Of a stretch of 64,000 nucleotides of DNA, positions 36,844 through 45,242 are shown one piece after another. The position numbers and the translations under genes were made by a program. Position 1 is the stretch's first letter; every line of letters begins with the position of its first letter. The notes beneath the pieces are model-generated. The model made no database searches and was not told the DNA's origin. It saw nothing but the letters and a program-made list of their open reading frames with translations. The DNA is from an uncultured Verrucomicrobia subdivision 3 bacterium (GTDB taxonomy: Bacteria; Verrucomicrobiota; Verrucomicrobiia; Limisphaerales; DASXHY01), in the NCBI GenBank assembly GCA_937890005.1, contig CALBZA010000003.1, positions 23,794-87,793 of the forward strand, written 5' to 3'.

Positions 36844-37132
36844 GCGAGCGGGCAATCTACGTCATCCCACCGCGCCAACTCAAGGCGCACGTCAGTCGGA
36901 ACTCAGTCGGGAACGGCGAAAGCGCATCCGTTCGGGGGAAGCAAGAATCTCATCAACACCGTGCTTCAGCGCGGTGAATCCGCAGTCATTTGAAAGAAGC
37001 CATTTCAATGGCCTTTACGGGCGAGCCGGAGAACTGTTTCAAAAGAAACAACCGCAGAGCCGCAGAGATGCATTTTTGTTACTATAGGTTGGCGCTCCGC
37101 GGTGAATTCATTACGGAAATAAACCTCAAGAA
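36844..37132. other. Intergenic region with repeat fragments
   Basis: No gene is visible in these 289 bases. They include a family-1 palindrome (36948-36981, core CACCGTGCTTCAGCGCGGTG). Two small hairpins follow: GCCATT-TC-AATGGC near 37000, and TGTTTC with a 4-base loop and GAAACA near 37035. There is also an ACCGCAGAGCCGCAGAGA repeat fragment near 37050. The hairpins may help end the minus-strand transcript from 38179. The promoter of the ABC-F gene should lie near 36850-36900. Confidence 0.5.
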
Positions 37133-38179
37133 TCACTCCAAGGATTCCATCCAGCTGCCACTGTATTCTTCGTAAGTGGCAAACGCACGGGAGCCCAGAA
37201 CCCGCTTCAACGCATCCTTTGTCTCACGACTGATCGCGGCAGACACCGTTTCCACAGAGGAACGGTCTTGCTGCTGCCGTGCTTTTAGCTTCTCCAGTTC
37301 TTCCAGTGCCGCCATGCGAATTGCGTTCGCCTCCCGTGCGACAGAGCCGGAAAGGCCGTATCGGCTCGTCACGCGATAAATCTCCTGAAAGCCGCCATCC
37401 TCCGCCAGTCGATACTCCGCGAACCGCCCCGGTCCAAGCACCGCGGCAATCTCACGCTCGAGATCCGCCCGCAACTGTTCGGACCGCGCCAGTTTTTCGG
37501 AATCGGTTGCATCGGAATCGTCGAGTTGCTTCTGCGCCTGTTCGCAGTCGATTCGAAGTTTCGTGACGGCACGCCATTCCGCTTCAGTCGGTTCAAATCC
37601 CGCAAGTGCCGCTGCCCAGAGCGATTCCCTCGATTTCAACAACTCACCGTCGCTTTGGTCGGAAGATTCGTCCGATGCGATTTGCGATGCGTCATTCTCC
37701 GTGTCAGGCACACTTCTCTCTCCGAGCAGGTCGAGAATCATCGCCTGCCGCTCTGCGCTGATGGATGCGAGTTGTTGTCCCCACTGCTCGCGAATCGACG
37801 CTTCACCCTGAATCGCCAGCAACCAGAACTGAGGTTGAAACTGCGCCATGATCTCGTTCCGTCGCGCACGAAAGCGTTCGTCGATTTCAGCGATGATAAT
37901 GTCGCGGACGGTCAGCTCAGGGCAGCCCACCGCGCGAAGGCGATCGCGATAGAGCCGCAGATCAGCCGACCGCAGTTGATCCCAGTGAAACGTTTTGTCG
38001 GGAATGAATTGAATCACTGGTTGAAGGTCTGTGGCCGGCTCTGGAATCTCAGCTGCCGGTTCCATCGTTTCTAAAAGCTCGACCTGTTGTTGTTTCGTGG
38101 GTCGCGTCGCAAAATTCCAGGCGATGGAAAGGATCAACGCCACGTTCAACAGAACGGATATCCAGAGAACCTGCTTCAT
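37133..38179 (-). CDS. Membrane-anchored protein, paralogue of the interrupted upstream gene
   Basis: A 348-residue protein with an N-terminal anchor (MKQVLWISVLLNVALILSIA), a Glu/Pro-rich spacer, and a soluble Glu/Arg-rich helical domain. The domain opens with the phrase TFHWDQLRSADLRLYRDRLR followed by AVGCPELTVRDIIIAEIDER. That 'FHW...GCPExTxRDIIxAxx' phrase recurs in the next gene upstream, so the two are paralogues. I recall it as common in hypothetical proteins of this phylum, but no function is established. The ATG overlaps the upstream stop by four bases (ATGA), so the genes are coupled. The gene order follows a parvulin-type foldase, hinting at an envelope role. Confidence 0.83.
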   Translation of the reverse strand: MKQVLWISVLLNVALILSIAWNFATRPTKQQQVELLETMEPAAEIPEPATDLQPVIQFIPDKTFHWDQLRSADLRLYRDRLRAVGCPELTVRDIIIAEIDERFRARRNEIMAQFQPQFWLLAIQGEASIREQWGQQLASISAERQAMILDLLGERSVPDTENDASQIASDESSDQSDGELLKSRESLWAAALAGFEPTEAEWRAVTKLRIDCEQAQKQLDDSDATDSEKLARSEQLRADLEREIAAVLGPGRFAEYRLAEDGGFQEIYRVTSRYGLSGSVAREANAIRMAALEELEKLKARQQQDRSSVETVSAAISRETKDALKRVLGSRAFATYEEYSGSWMESLE

Positions 38180-39423
38180 CGCGCCTCCTCCGTTCCAGGT
38201 TCGCGTTTCAGAAAGCTGATCCACTGTGCCGGGCCGTTCAGGAACTCGGCGTAAGCATTGCCCAGCCGGCGCGCCACGAATTTTTCCGTGTCAGTTTTCA
38301 GCAACGCCACCGCGAGAGTTCGTTCTTCGTTCGAGAGATCTGTGGCCGACGCAGCTTCGCAGATTTTCAGATCAGCCGACTTGCAGGTTTCATAGATGTT
38401 GATCGCGACCTCGCCACTGATATTCCGCTCCCTGGTGAAATGCAGAAGGTCGCGAAAGCCCTGATCCTGCGCGCGCCTGAACTGCGCAAACCGAGTCGGG
38501 CCGAGCAATCCATTGACTTCGGCCTCGAAGGCAATCCGCTTTTCGATCTGCTGCTTTTCCGAAAGTGCGCGGGGTGAAAGAAATTCCTCGGCGAAGACAG
38601 CCTTGAACCGACGTGAGATCCGGACGAACTCGCGCAGATCGTTCCCGAAAATCTCAACGCCATCCCAACAGATATTCTCTGCTGCAAGAAATCCACCCGC
38701 CTGAACCCGAAGCTCCAGTTCTTCACGTTCGTAAGGGCTCAGGAGCTGCGTCAGGTCGCGCATCAGCCCGTCGTAAAGCGTTTGCAGTTCCGCGCGATCC
38801 TCATCGGTCAGCAGCCAGCCCGCGGCTTCCTTCAAGGCGCGGCCGCGTTCCAGATACGTGGCGGAGATCGACATGACCTTCACCACCTTTTCCTCCGGCA
38901 GAAATCCAAGCAGCAACGCGATCATCGAATCCTGATGCCAGAGTTCGTTTGCGCTGTTGTCCCATTCGTAACCGATCAACTCGCGGATCAACGCCCGTTT
39001 CTCCACATCCAGTGCCGCACGCGCCAGAATGTGGTCGCGCGCATCGGCATTCCGACGTGACGCGTTGTGCCATGGACGCGCTGTGTTTTGCCGCGGCATT
39101 TTCGCTGCATAAAGCTGCTCCACGTCAGCAACAATGATGTCGCGAATGGTTTTCTCCGGGCAGCCGATCGCCTGAAGATTTGAAATGTATTCGCGGTAAT
39201 CAGGCGATTCGATGGAACTCCAGTGAAACGTTTGTGGCGCGGCAACCGGCGAACTCGATTTCACGGGCTGAACCGTCAGGTCTGAGACTTCACCAGCCAG
39301 AGCACTGTCAGCAGCGTGCGAATTCTAAATGGGGAGCTGCGCTGAATTGGCAACCTTCCACAGAATCAAGGCGAGCCCGATGTTTCCGAGCGCGGAGAAC
39401 GCGGTAAACAAACCGGTTTTCAT
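38176..39423 (-). pseudogene. Anchored paralogue interrupted by an in-frame amber codon
   Basis: Translated from ATG 39423, the frame begins MKTGLFTAFSALGNIGLALI plus LWKVANSAQLPI, a membrane anchor equivalent to that of its neighbour. It then meets TAG at 39325-39327. The same frame continues without a break: NSHAADSALAGEVSDLTVQP, then the paralogue's hallmark TFHWSSIESPDYREYISNLQ and AIGCPEKTIRDIIVADVEQL, to a stop at 38176. So one single-base change separates the anchor from an otherwise intact 350-residue domain. Internal GTG 39264 has no ribosome-binding site. Options are a recent nonsense mutation, a sequencing error or stop-codon readthrough. It starts just after the foldase gene and overlaps the next gene by four bases. 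Confidence 0.8.
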
Positions 39424-39427
39424 ACGC

Positions 39428-40603
39428 TCAACGAATGTCGGTGCGCTGCTGCGGTTGCGGATGATCATTCGCCTGAGGTGACGCGGCTTGGCCGGCATCC
39501 ATCGCCTTCTCCTGCTCGCGCGCAATCATGCGCTCAATCTTCGCGTTGTGAATCTCCTGACGGCGCCTGGCTTTGGCCTGACGAAACAATTCATACGACG
39601 TCCAGTCCAGATTCGCCCGCGCCCGCAGCTCGCCGCCGAACTCTTCCCAGAACTGGCCGATTTCCCGATGGCGAAAATCCTCGATGATTCGATCCTTCAC
39701 CTCAGCGAAAGCCAGGCGCCGCGCAGGTCGTAAATCGGTCAGCAAAATAATGTGGAAACCGTCCGACGTCTCCACCACATCACTGATTTCCCCAATGCGT
39801 TTCATCGCAAATGCAGCGTCACCGAACGAATCGTCGCCGGGCCCTCGAATGATGCCGCGTCCCGAGAAGCCACGGTCGCCGCCGCGATCGCGGCTGAGTT
39901 CGTCGTCCGAAAACTGTCTTGCAAGCGCAGCGAATGACTCGCCGGCATTGAGACGATTCAAAATTCGATTCGCCTTTTCACGGACTTTGTTTTTGGCCGA
40001 TTCCGAAGCGTCCGGCGGAACGCGCACCAGGATGTGGCTGACGCGGCGCTTCTCCTCCTGATCGAACTCGCCGGGATACTCATTGTACATTGCGAGCGCT
40101 TCGGCCTCGGTCAGAGACTTTTTGTTCTCAGCATGGATCGCGTAGAGTTTCTCCACGCCGATAGTATGCCATCGCAGTTTTTCTCTCACCGCGGCCATAT
40201 TCTTCCCCTCCGCGGCGATCCCCTGCTCTGCCTGCTCGACGGATTGTCCTTTTCTCGCCGCTCGCGCCTTGAGTTCGGAATCGATTTCCTCTTCGGTGAT
40301 TTCGATCTGATCCGTCTTCAACTGCTGCGCAATCAGCTTGCGTTCGATCAGGGCTTCGAGCACGTCGCGACGAAGTATGTCGCGCGTGATTGCCCGGCTG
40401 GATTCCTCGAAGATCAAACCCTTCGCGGCGTCACGGGCTTTGCTGGCATCGATCCATCGATTCGCCTCCGCCTCCACATCACGGTGAAGAATCGGTTCGC
40501 CATTCACATAAACGGCAACGTGCCGGCGTTCGTCTGGAACGTGGCGGCAGGCAGTGAGACCACAGGCAACGATGAGACAAAGACTCAGGATGCGACGGTT
40601 CAT
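39428..40603 (-). CDS. Parvulin-type peptidyl-prolyl isomerase lipoprotein (SurA/PrsA-like)
   Basis: A 391-residue lipoprotein with signal MNRRILSLCLIVACGLTAC (lipobox LTAC). It has an N-terminal SurA/PrsA-like chaperone segment (VNGEPILHRDVEAEANRWID...VLEALIERKLIAQQL) and a central rotamase domain: RRVSHILVRVPPDASESAKN, GESFAALARQFSDDELSRDR, GGDRGFSGRGII, FAMKRIGEISDVVETSDGFH. These proteins help fold exported or outer-membrane proteins. A Gln/Pro-rich charged tail follows the domain. It is the first gene of a three-gene unit with two paralogous anchored proteins, four to five bases from the next start. The two followers may be clients or partners. Confidence 0.92.
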   Translation of the reverse strand: MNRRILSLCLIVACGLTACRHVPDERRHVAVYVNGEPILHRDVEAEANRWIDASKARDAAKGLIFEESSRAITRDILRRDVLEALIERKLIAQQLKTDQIEITEEEIDSELKARAARKGQSVEQAEQGIAAEGKNMAAVREKLRWHTIGVEKLYAIHAENKKSLTEAEALAMYNEYPGEFDQEEKRRVSHILVRVPPDASESAKNKVREKANRILNRLNAGESFAALARQFSDDELSRDRGGDRGFSGRGIIRGPGDDSFGDAAFAMKRIGEISDVVETSDGFHIILLTDLRPARRLAFAEVKDRIIEDFRHREIGQFWEEFGGELRARANLDWTSYELFRQAKARRRQEIHNAKIERMIAREQEKAMDAGQAASPQANDHPQPQQRTDIR

Positions 40604-40620
40604 GGTTGTAATTGATTGGG

Positions 40621-40653
40621 GAAAAGCAGCCGTCCCGACACCGGAACGGCTGC
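40621..40653 (-). terminator. Terminator after the GH16-like gene
   Basis: On the minus strand an 8-bp stem GCAGCCGT/ACGGCTGC (arms 40646-40653 and 40626-40633) is followed by TTTTCCCC. It lies about 40 bases past the stop at 40693 and just before the foldase gene start, separating the two transcripts. Confidence 0.8.
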
Positions 40654-40692
40654 GCGTTCACGTTGGGTTACGATGCGCTTCGATCCGAACGA

Positions 40693-41361
40693 TCAGAATC
40701 CCCAGGCCGACATGCTGGTGAAGGTGACCTGAGCGCTGGCTGGTCCGGGCGAACCGGAGGAACCTTCCATCTGGAGATTGGCGATGATCCACCAATCCTT
40801 GCCGACGAAATTGTTTCCGGTGTGTGTCGCGCTCCAGGCGTTGTTGATGTAGAGCCAGACCCAGGCGTGGTTGGTGCCGTCGTTCTTGGCCTGGATGTGG
40901 GTCTTGTACATCGTGTTGTTCGAGTTGCGGGTGTAGTTCTCCCAGCCGCCGTCGTAGGTGTTCTGCCACACCGTTCCGCTGCCCTTCCATTCGGCGATGT
41001 CCACTTCACCCGTCCAGCCGCCTAGCGTGGTGATCCAGAACGCAGGCCAGGTTCCCTTCGCGGTCGGCGCTGAAACATACGCCTGCGCGCCGATCGCCTT
41101 GTTCGATCGCAGCTTGAGCGTGTTGCTCTCATAGATCACCCCGGAGCGATACTTCTTTCCGTTCAATCCCGGTTGCGACGCGGTGATGCGATAGCCGCCG
41201 GGAACCGACGCCACCGCCGACGTGACCATGTAAACGTTTCCATTGTGCGTCGAGGATCCCCACGGATACTGGCCATTGTTCACCCAGCCCGCCTGAGACA
41301 CGCTCAAGCCTGCTGTTGCCAGGACCACCGCTGCGACCGCCATTTTGGTTGTGTTGTGCAT
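40693..41361 (-). CDS. GH16-like glycoside hydrolase
   Basis: A 222-residue exported protein with signal peptide MHNTTKMAVAAVVLATAGLS...VSQA. The mature part carries a GH16-type active-site strand GEVDIAEWKG (E-x-D-x-x-E, nucleophile and acid/base glutamates), preceded by GTWPAFWITT, which matches the GH16 'WPAFWmL' phrase. The C-terminal strands (HAWVWLYINNAWSATHTGN) fit a concanavalin-like jelly roll. GH16 enzymes cut beta-1,3/1,4-glucans, agar, carrageenan or xyloglucan; the substrate is not evident. At about 200 mature residues it is short for the family but complete by motif. An AGGGAG ribosome-binding site precedes the ATG. Confidence 0.85.
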   Translation of the reverse strand: MHNTTKMAVAAVVLATAGLSVSQAGWVNNGQYPWGSSTHNGNVYMVTSAVASVPGGYRITASQPGLNGKKYRSGVIYESNTLKLRSNKAIGAQAYVSAPTAKGTWPAFWITTLGGWTGEVDIAEWKGSGTVWQNTYDGGWENYTRNSNNTMYKTHIQAKNDGTNHAWVWLYINNAWSATHTGNNFVGKDWWIIANLQMEGSSGSPGPASAQVTFTSMSAWGF

Positions 41362-41392
41362 AGGTATGTTCGCTCCCTGTAGTTGTGTTGTG

Positions 41393-41414
41393 TTGGTTGG
41401 GGTTGGGTTGGGTT
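41393..41414 (-). repeat. GT-rich tract upstream of the GH16-like gene
   Basis: The plus strand reads TTGGTTGGGGTTGGGTTGGG, four G-runs with two-base TT spacers, about 30 bases upstream of the GH16 start. The pattern could fold as a G-quadruplex on the template side. It may equally be simple repeat sequence. Confidence 0.5.
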
Positions 41415-41599
41415 CAAAGTGATGAAGAGGCGCGGACTGGATGGAGCACATGCGTGCTCCCGCTAAGTTCGCCCGAATTGAAATGAATTCCGCAAATGAC
41501 CGCCGGACGATTCTGCATAAGCAATCTTTCCGAGCAACCGCGGGGGACCGAAGTGGGTCAGTCCGGTGAGTGGTGCAAGGTTTCTATCACACGCCGCTA

Positions 41600-42874
41600 A
41601 TGCGCGCCTATTCCCCAATCGGGTGTTTTTTCCCTGCCCAATCAGGCGAGCCAGTTCCGGCGAATCTCGCACACCACAAACACAACTCAAAGCTTGCGAC
41701 GCTGGCGCATCACGTTTACGAACGGGCGGTGATTGCGCACTACACACTGGGAAGCCTCACGCTGCTCGGAATTTCACTGCTGCTCTGGCAGTGGATCGCC
41801 GCGCGACGCTTTCCACTGCATCAACGGATCGGAACCGCTCCGCAACCGATGCCCGCAGTCACGTTGCTGAAGCCGCTCAAGGGCGCCGATGCGTTTACGG
41901 AAAACTGCCTTCGCAGCTGGTTCACACAGGAGTATTCCGGACCGGTTCAAATTCTTTTCGGTGTCGCATCGGCATCCGATCCGGTTTGCGAAGTGGTCCG
42001 GGCCCTGATGAAACAGTTCCCACAGCAAGATGCGGAACTCATCGTTGTGGAGGAACTGATCGGGCCAAACGCAAAAGTTTCGAAACTCGTGGAACTCGAA
42101 AAACGGGCGAAACACGGGATCATCGTTGTGAGTGACGCCGACGTTCGCGTGCCTTCGGATTTCCTGCAAAATGCTGTCGCTCCGCTCGCGAACGAAAGCG
42201 TTGGCCTGGTGAACTGTTTCTATCGGCTGCAGAATCCGCAGACACTCGCGATGCGATGGGAAGCCGTCGCCATCAATGCAGATTTCTGGAGCCAGGTGCT
42301 TCAGTCGAAGTCACTCAAGCCGCTCGATTTCGCGCTTGGCGCCGTCATGCTGACGCGACGTTCTGAGCTGGATGCGATCGGAGGATTTCGCACGCTCGCC
42401 GATTGCCTTGCGGATGACTACCAGTTGGGCAACCGCATCGCGCGAAACAATCGAAGCATCGTTCTCTGTCCTGTCGTGGTGGAATGCTGGGATCCGCCGA
42501 TGAGCTGGGCGGCTGTTTGGAAACATCAACTGCGCTGGGCCCGGACGATTCGCGTCAGCCAGCCTGTTCCCTACTTCTTCAGCGTTCTCAGCAATTCACT
42601 GATCTGGCCGCTGCTTTGGGCGATGGTTTCGCCGTCGAAATGGTCGCTGGCAGCGTTGGTCCTTTGCGCAACGATCCGGATTTTCGCGGCGGCGGATCTT
42701 CAATGGCAACTGACCCGTTCGACAAACCATCTGTTCTTTGCCTGGATGGCTCCGTTGAAAGATCTCCTGCAGTTTGGAATCTGGCTCTGTGCTTTTCTGG
42801 GAAACACGATTGAATGGCGCGGACGACGTTTCAAACTCAGGCCGGATGGAACGCTTTCGCCGAATCCGACCTGA
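41600..42874 (+). CDS. Family 2 glycosyltransferase, ceramide glucosyltransferase/HpnI-like
   Basis: A membrane glycosyltransferase of about 424 residues. An N-terminal helix (YTLGSLTLLGISLLLWQWIA) precedes a GT2 domain: VTLLKPLKGADAFTENCLRS, PVQILFGVASASDP, VVSDADVRVPSDFLQ (acidic nucleotide-sugar site), ADDYQLGNRIA and HQLRWARTIR (QxxRW-type motif). Further helices follow near the C-terminus. The 'LKPLKG.D..L..NL.S' opening and DDYxLG phrase are those of ceramide glucosyltransferases and hopanoid HpnI. A lipid-linked sugar transfer at the inner membrane is likely. The start is uncertain: the ATG at 41600 is chosen, a GTG lies at 41570, and no strong ribosome-binding site supports either. 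Confidence 0.85.
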   Translation: MRAYSPIGCFFPAQSGEPVPANLAHHKHNSKLATLAHHVYERAVIAHYTLGSLTLLGISLLLWQWIAARRFPLHQRIGTAPQPMPAVTLLKPLKGADAFTENCLRSWFTQEYSGPVQILFGVASASDPVCEVVRALMKQFPQQDAELIVVEELIGPNAKVSKLVELEKRAKHGIIVVSDADVRVPSDFLQNAVAPLANESVGLVNCFYRLQNPQTLAMRWEAVAINADFWSQVLQSKSLKPLDFALGAVMLTRRSELDAIGGFRTLADCLADDYQLGNRIARNNRSIVLCPVVVECWDPPMSWAAVWKHQLRWARTIRVSQPVPYFFSVLSNSLIWPLLWAMVSPSKWSLAALVLCATIRIFAAADLQWQLTRSTNHLFFAWMAPLKDLLQFGIWLCAFLGNTIEWRGRRFKLRPDGTLSPNPT

Positions 42875-42943
42875 CCATCAGAACGAACTGGAAATCTGAA
42901 TTCCCGTTCCGAATGTTCCGGGATCGCGACCGTGCTTCGGAAT

Positions 42944-42979
42944 TGCTGCGGCTGGTCTGCCGACACAGCCGCGCTCCAT
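42944..42979 (-). repeat. Palindromic repeat (family 2), third copy
   Basis: The plus strand reads TGCTGCGGCTGGTCTGCCGA then CACAGCCGCGCTCCAT, the same orientation as copy B near 16854 and inverse to copy A at 16778. The stem pairs GCGGCTG with CAGCCGC. It lies between the HpnI-like gene and proC. Confidence 0.78.
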
Positions 42980-43095
42980 GCAATAGGTTTCGAAATCCAG
43001 AACTTCGAGCCACTCAAATTTTGAGGTGGTCCCAGGCTGCGTTCGCCCCGCAATTGACAGTGACACGATTGCGGGTGCCTGCTAGAAAACGCGTC

Positions 43096-43911
43096 ATGGC
43101 TTCCAAATTGACCATCGGTTTTCTCGGTGCCGGCAAAATGGCCACGGCCCTTGCCAAAGGATTTCTTCAGGCCGGACTCGTCACTCCCGCACAGATCATC
43201 GCCAGCGATTCCAGTGAGGCTGCCGCGGCAACATTTGGAAAAGCAGTCGGAACAAAAACCACGGCATACAATCCCGACGTGATGGCGTTCGCGAATGTCA
43301 TCTTCCTCGCAGTGAAACCGGACCAGGTGATTCCGGTGCTTTCGGAAATCCGCGAACATTTCACGGAGAAACATCTGCTGATCTCGATTGCCGCCGGCGT
43401 AAGCATAGCCAAATTGGAAGCGGCGCTCGAACCGGGAGCACGCGTCGTCCGAGTGATGCCGAACACCCCGGCGCTCGTCGGCGCTTCCGCCAGCGCATTT
43501 GCCTCGGGCAAATCGGCATCGCGCGCGGACACGGAATTGACGGAAAAACTGCTTTCGTCCGTGGGAGTGGCTTTCCATGTGAAGGAGTCTCTGCTTGATG
43601 CCGTCACCGGCCTGAGCGGAAGCGGACCGGCCTATGCGTATCTTTTCATCGAGGCCATGAGCGACGGCGGCGTTGCGGCGGGACTGCCGCGTGACGTTGC
43701 CACACGTTTGGCGGCACAGACGGTTCTGGGCGCGGCAAAGATGGTTCTGGAAACGGGAATGCATCCCGGAACGTTGAAAGACATGGTGACCAGTCCCGGC
43801 GGCACAACCATTGAAGGCGTGCATGAGCTGGAGAAAGGTTCGCTTCGCGGCACGGTGATGAGTGCGGTGCGCGCTGCATCCGACAAAGCAAAGCGGTTGG
43901 GACAAAGTTGA
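43096..43911 (+). CDS. proC: Pyrroline-5-carboxylate reductase
   Basis: A 271-residue protein of usual ProC length. The N-terminal Rossmann motif is IGFLGAGKMATALAKGF. VIFLAVKPDQV and RVMPNTPALVG follow, and the C-terminal dimerisation domain has the ProC signature DAVTGLSGSGPAYAYLFIEA and MVTSPGGTTIEGVHELE. It reduces pyrroline-5-carboxylate to proline with NAD(P)H. The frame extends upstream through the repeat region, but the Rossmann fold begins right after this ATG. The AI-2E family gene follows 13 bases later, suggesting co-transcription. Confidence 0.97.
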   Translation: MASKLTIGFLGAGKMATALAKGFLQAGLVTPAQIIASDSSEAAAATFGKAVGTKTTAYNPDVMAFANVIFLAVKPDQVIPVLSEIREHFTEKHLLISIAAGVSIAKLEAALEPGARVVRVMPNTPALVGASASAFASGKSASRADTELTEKLLSSVGVAFHVKESLLDAVTGLSGSGPAYAYLFIEAMSDGGVAAGLPRDVATRLAAQTVLGAAKMVLETGMHPGTLKDMVTSPGGTTIEGVHELEKGSLRGTVMSAVRAASDKAKRLGQS

Positions 43912-43924
43912 TACCGATTCATCC

Positions 43925-45181
43925 ATGAGCATTCCACCCCCGTCTCCAAAGCAGGCGCGAATCATCTGGCTGGCAATCACCGGGCTGGCACTCGCAACGC
44001 TGGTGGCGCTTATCGTGGGCCTGGTGTGGGGACTTGGGCGCGTTGTGCAAATCCTTTCACCGGTGCTCTGGCCGCTGGCGGTTGCCGGCGTGCTGGCGTA
44101 TCTGCTCGATCCGGTGGTGGACTGGCTTGAGACGAAGGGACTCCCAAGAACCCGCGCCATCCTCTGCGTCTTCGCGCTCGCAACGGTGATCATCGGGGGA
44201 ATCTTTGCCAGTGTCATTCCGCAGATTGTGATGCAGACGCGCGAGTTCGCGGCGCGAGTTCCGGATTACACACAACGCCTGGAGCAGCAAATCGAACGAT
44301 GGGTCGAAAATCCGCCGCCGCTGCTTCAAAAATATTTGAAGTCGCGGGGAGATCATCAACCATCGGCGCCTCCTTCTACCGATGGAGACACCAATGCGGT
44401 CGAGATCGCCATGACCAATCCGCCTGCGATTTCAGAACCGCCCACGAACAACAACAGCGGCACGAATGCGCCCCCCCTTCTTGGCGGAGCGCTCGACAAG
44501 CAGACGATTCAATCCGCCACGTCCCTTCTGCCCCAGGCGGGCAAGTGGCTGCTGGGCGGTGTGTCGCGCGTCGCGGGGTGGTTTGGCGTGCTGGCCGGAC
44601 TCGCGCTCATCCCGATCTACACGTTTTACCTGCTCCTCGAAAAAAAGGGCATTTCCTCCAGCTGGACAAAATACCTGCCGCTCTCCGATTCAAAGCTGAA
44701 GGATGAAGCGGTGTTCATCATCAAATCGATCAATGAATACTTGATCGCGTTTTTCCGCGGACAGGTCCTTGTGGCGATCTGCGATGCGATTCTGTACACA
44801 ATCGGATTCCTGATCATCGGTTTGCCCTACGCAGTACTGCTCGGCTTTGCGGCCGTGTTCCTCACATTGATTCCGTTTCTCGGCGCCATAGCGCTTTGCC
44901 TGATGGCACTGATCATCGCGCTCGTTCAATACGGTGACTGGTTGCATCCCATCTACGTGCTGGCTGTTTTCGGAGTGGTGCAGGCGCTGGAAGGATTTGT
45001 GATCTCTCCGAAGATCATGGGTGACCGTGTCGGGCTGCATCCGCTGACGATCATCATCGCCGTGATGGCAGGAACAACGCTGCTCGGCGGTCTTCTGGGT
45101 GGAATTCTCGCGATTCCGCTGACAGCGGTGCTGCGAGTTCTGATGGGTCGTTACATCTGGAAACGCCGGCGCGAAAGCTGA
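43925..45181 (+). CDS. AI-2E family transporter (YdiK/TqsA-like)
   Basis: A 418-residue polytopic membrane protein. Two paired helices open it (IIWLAITGLALATLVALIVG; LSPVLWPLAVAGVLAYLLDP), followed by LETKGLPRTRAILCVFALA, the PF01594 'P..v..l...g..R..a....' pattern. A cytoplasmic insert of about 70 residues rich in Pro, Asn and Thr (SAPPSTDGDTNAVEIAMTNP) is longer than usual. The C-terminal helices contain the family phrase IMGDRVGLHPLTIIIAVMAG. Members export autoinducer-2 in a few cases, or Na+/Li+ and other solutes; most are uncharacterised. The substrate cannot be assigned here. It follows proC closely. Confidence 0.92.
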   Translation: MSIPPPSPKQARIIWLAITGLALATLVALIVGLVWGLGRVVQILSPVLWPLAVAGVLAYLLDPVVDWLETKGLPRTRAILCVFALATVIIGGIFASVIPQIVMQTREFAARVPDYTQRLEQQIERWVENPPPLLQKYLKSRGDHQPSAPPSTDGDTNAVEIAMTNPPAISEPPTNNNSGTNAPPLLGGALDKQTIQSATSLLPQAGKWLLGGVSRVAGWFGVLAGLALIPIYTFYLLLEKKGISSSWTKYLPLSDSKLKDEAVFIIKSINEYLIAFFRGQVLVAICDAILYTIGFLIIGLPYAVLLGFAAVFLTLIPFLGAIALCLMALIIALVQYGDWLHPIYVLAVFGVVQALEGFVISPKIMGDRVGLHPLTIIIAVMAGTTLLGGLLGGILAIPLTAVLRVLMGRYIWKRRRES

Positions 45182-45242
45182 ACGCGTTTTCCGACGAAAC
45201 GGCACCGCAATAAAATCATTACGGCAATGAATCGCTCGAGCA

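Noticed and set aside
39325..39525. Separate small membrane protein ending at the amber codon
   Set aside because: The anchor piece aligns in position and frame with the downstream domain, and the paralogue has both in one chain, so an interrupted gene is the simpler reading.
42700..44217. 505-residue minus-strand frame opposite proC
   Set aside because: proC and the AI-2E gene on the plus strand have full family signatures over the same bases.
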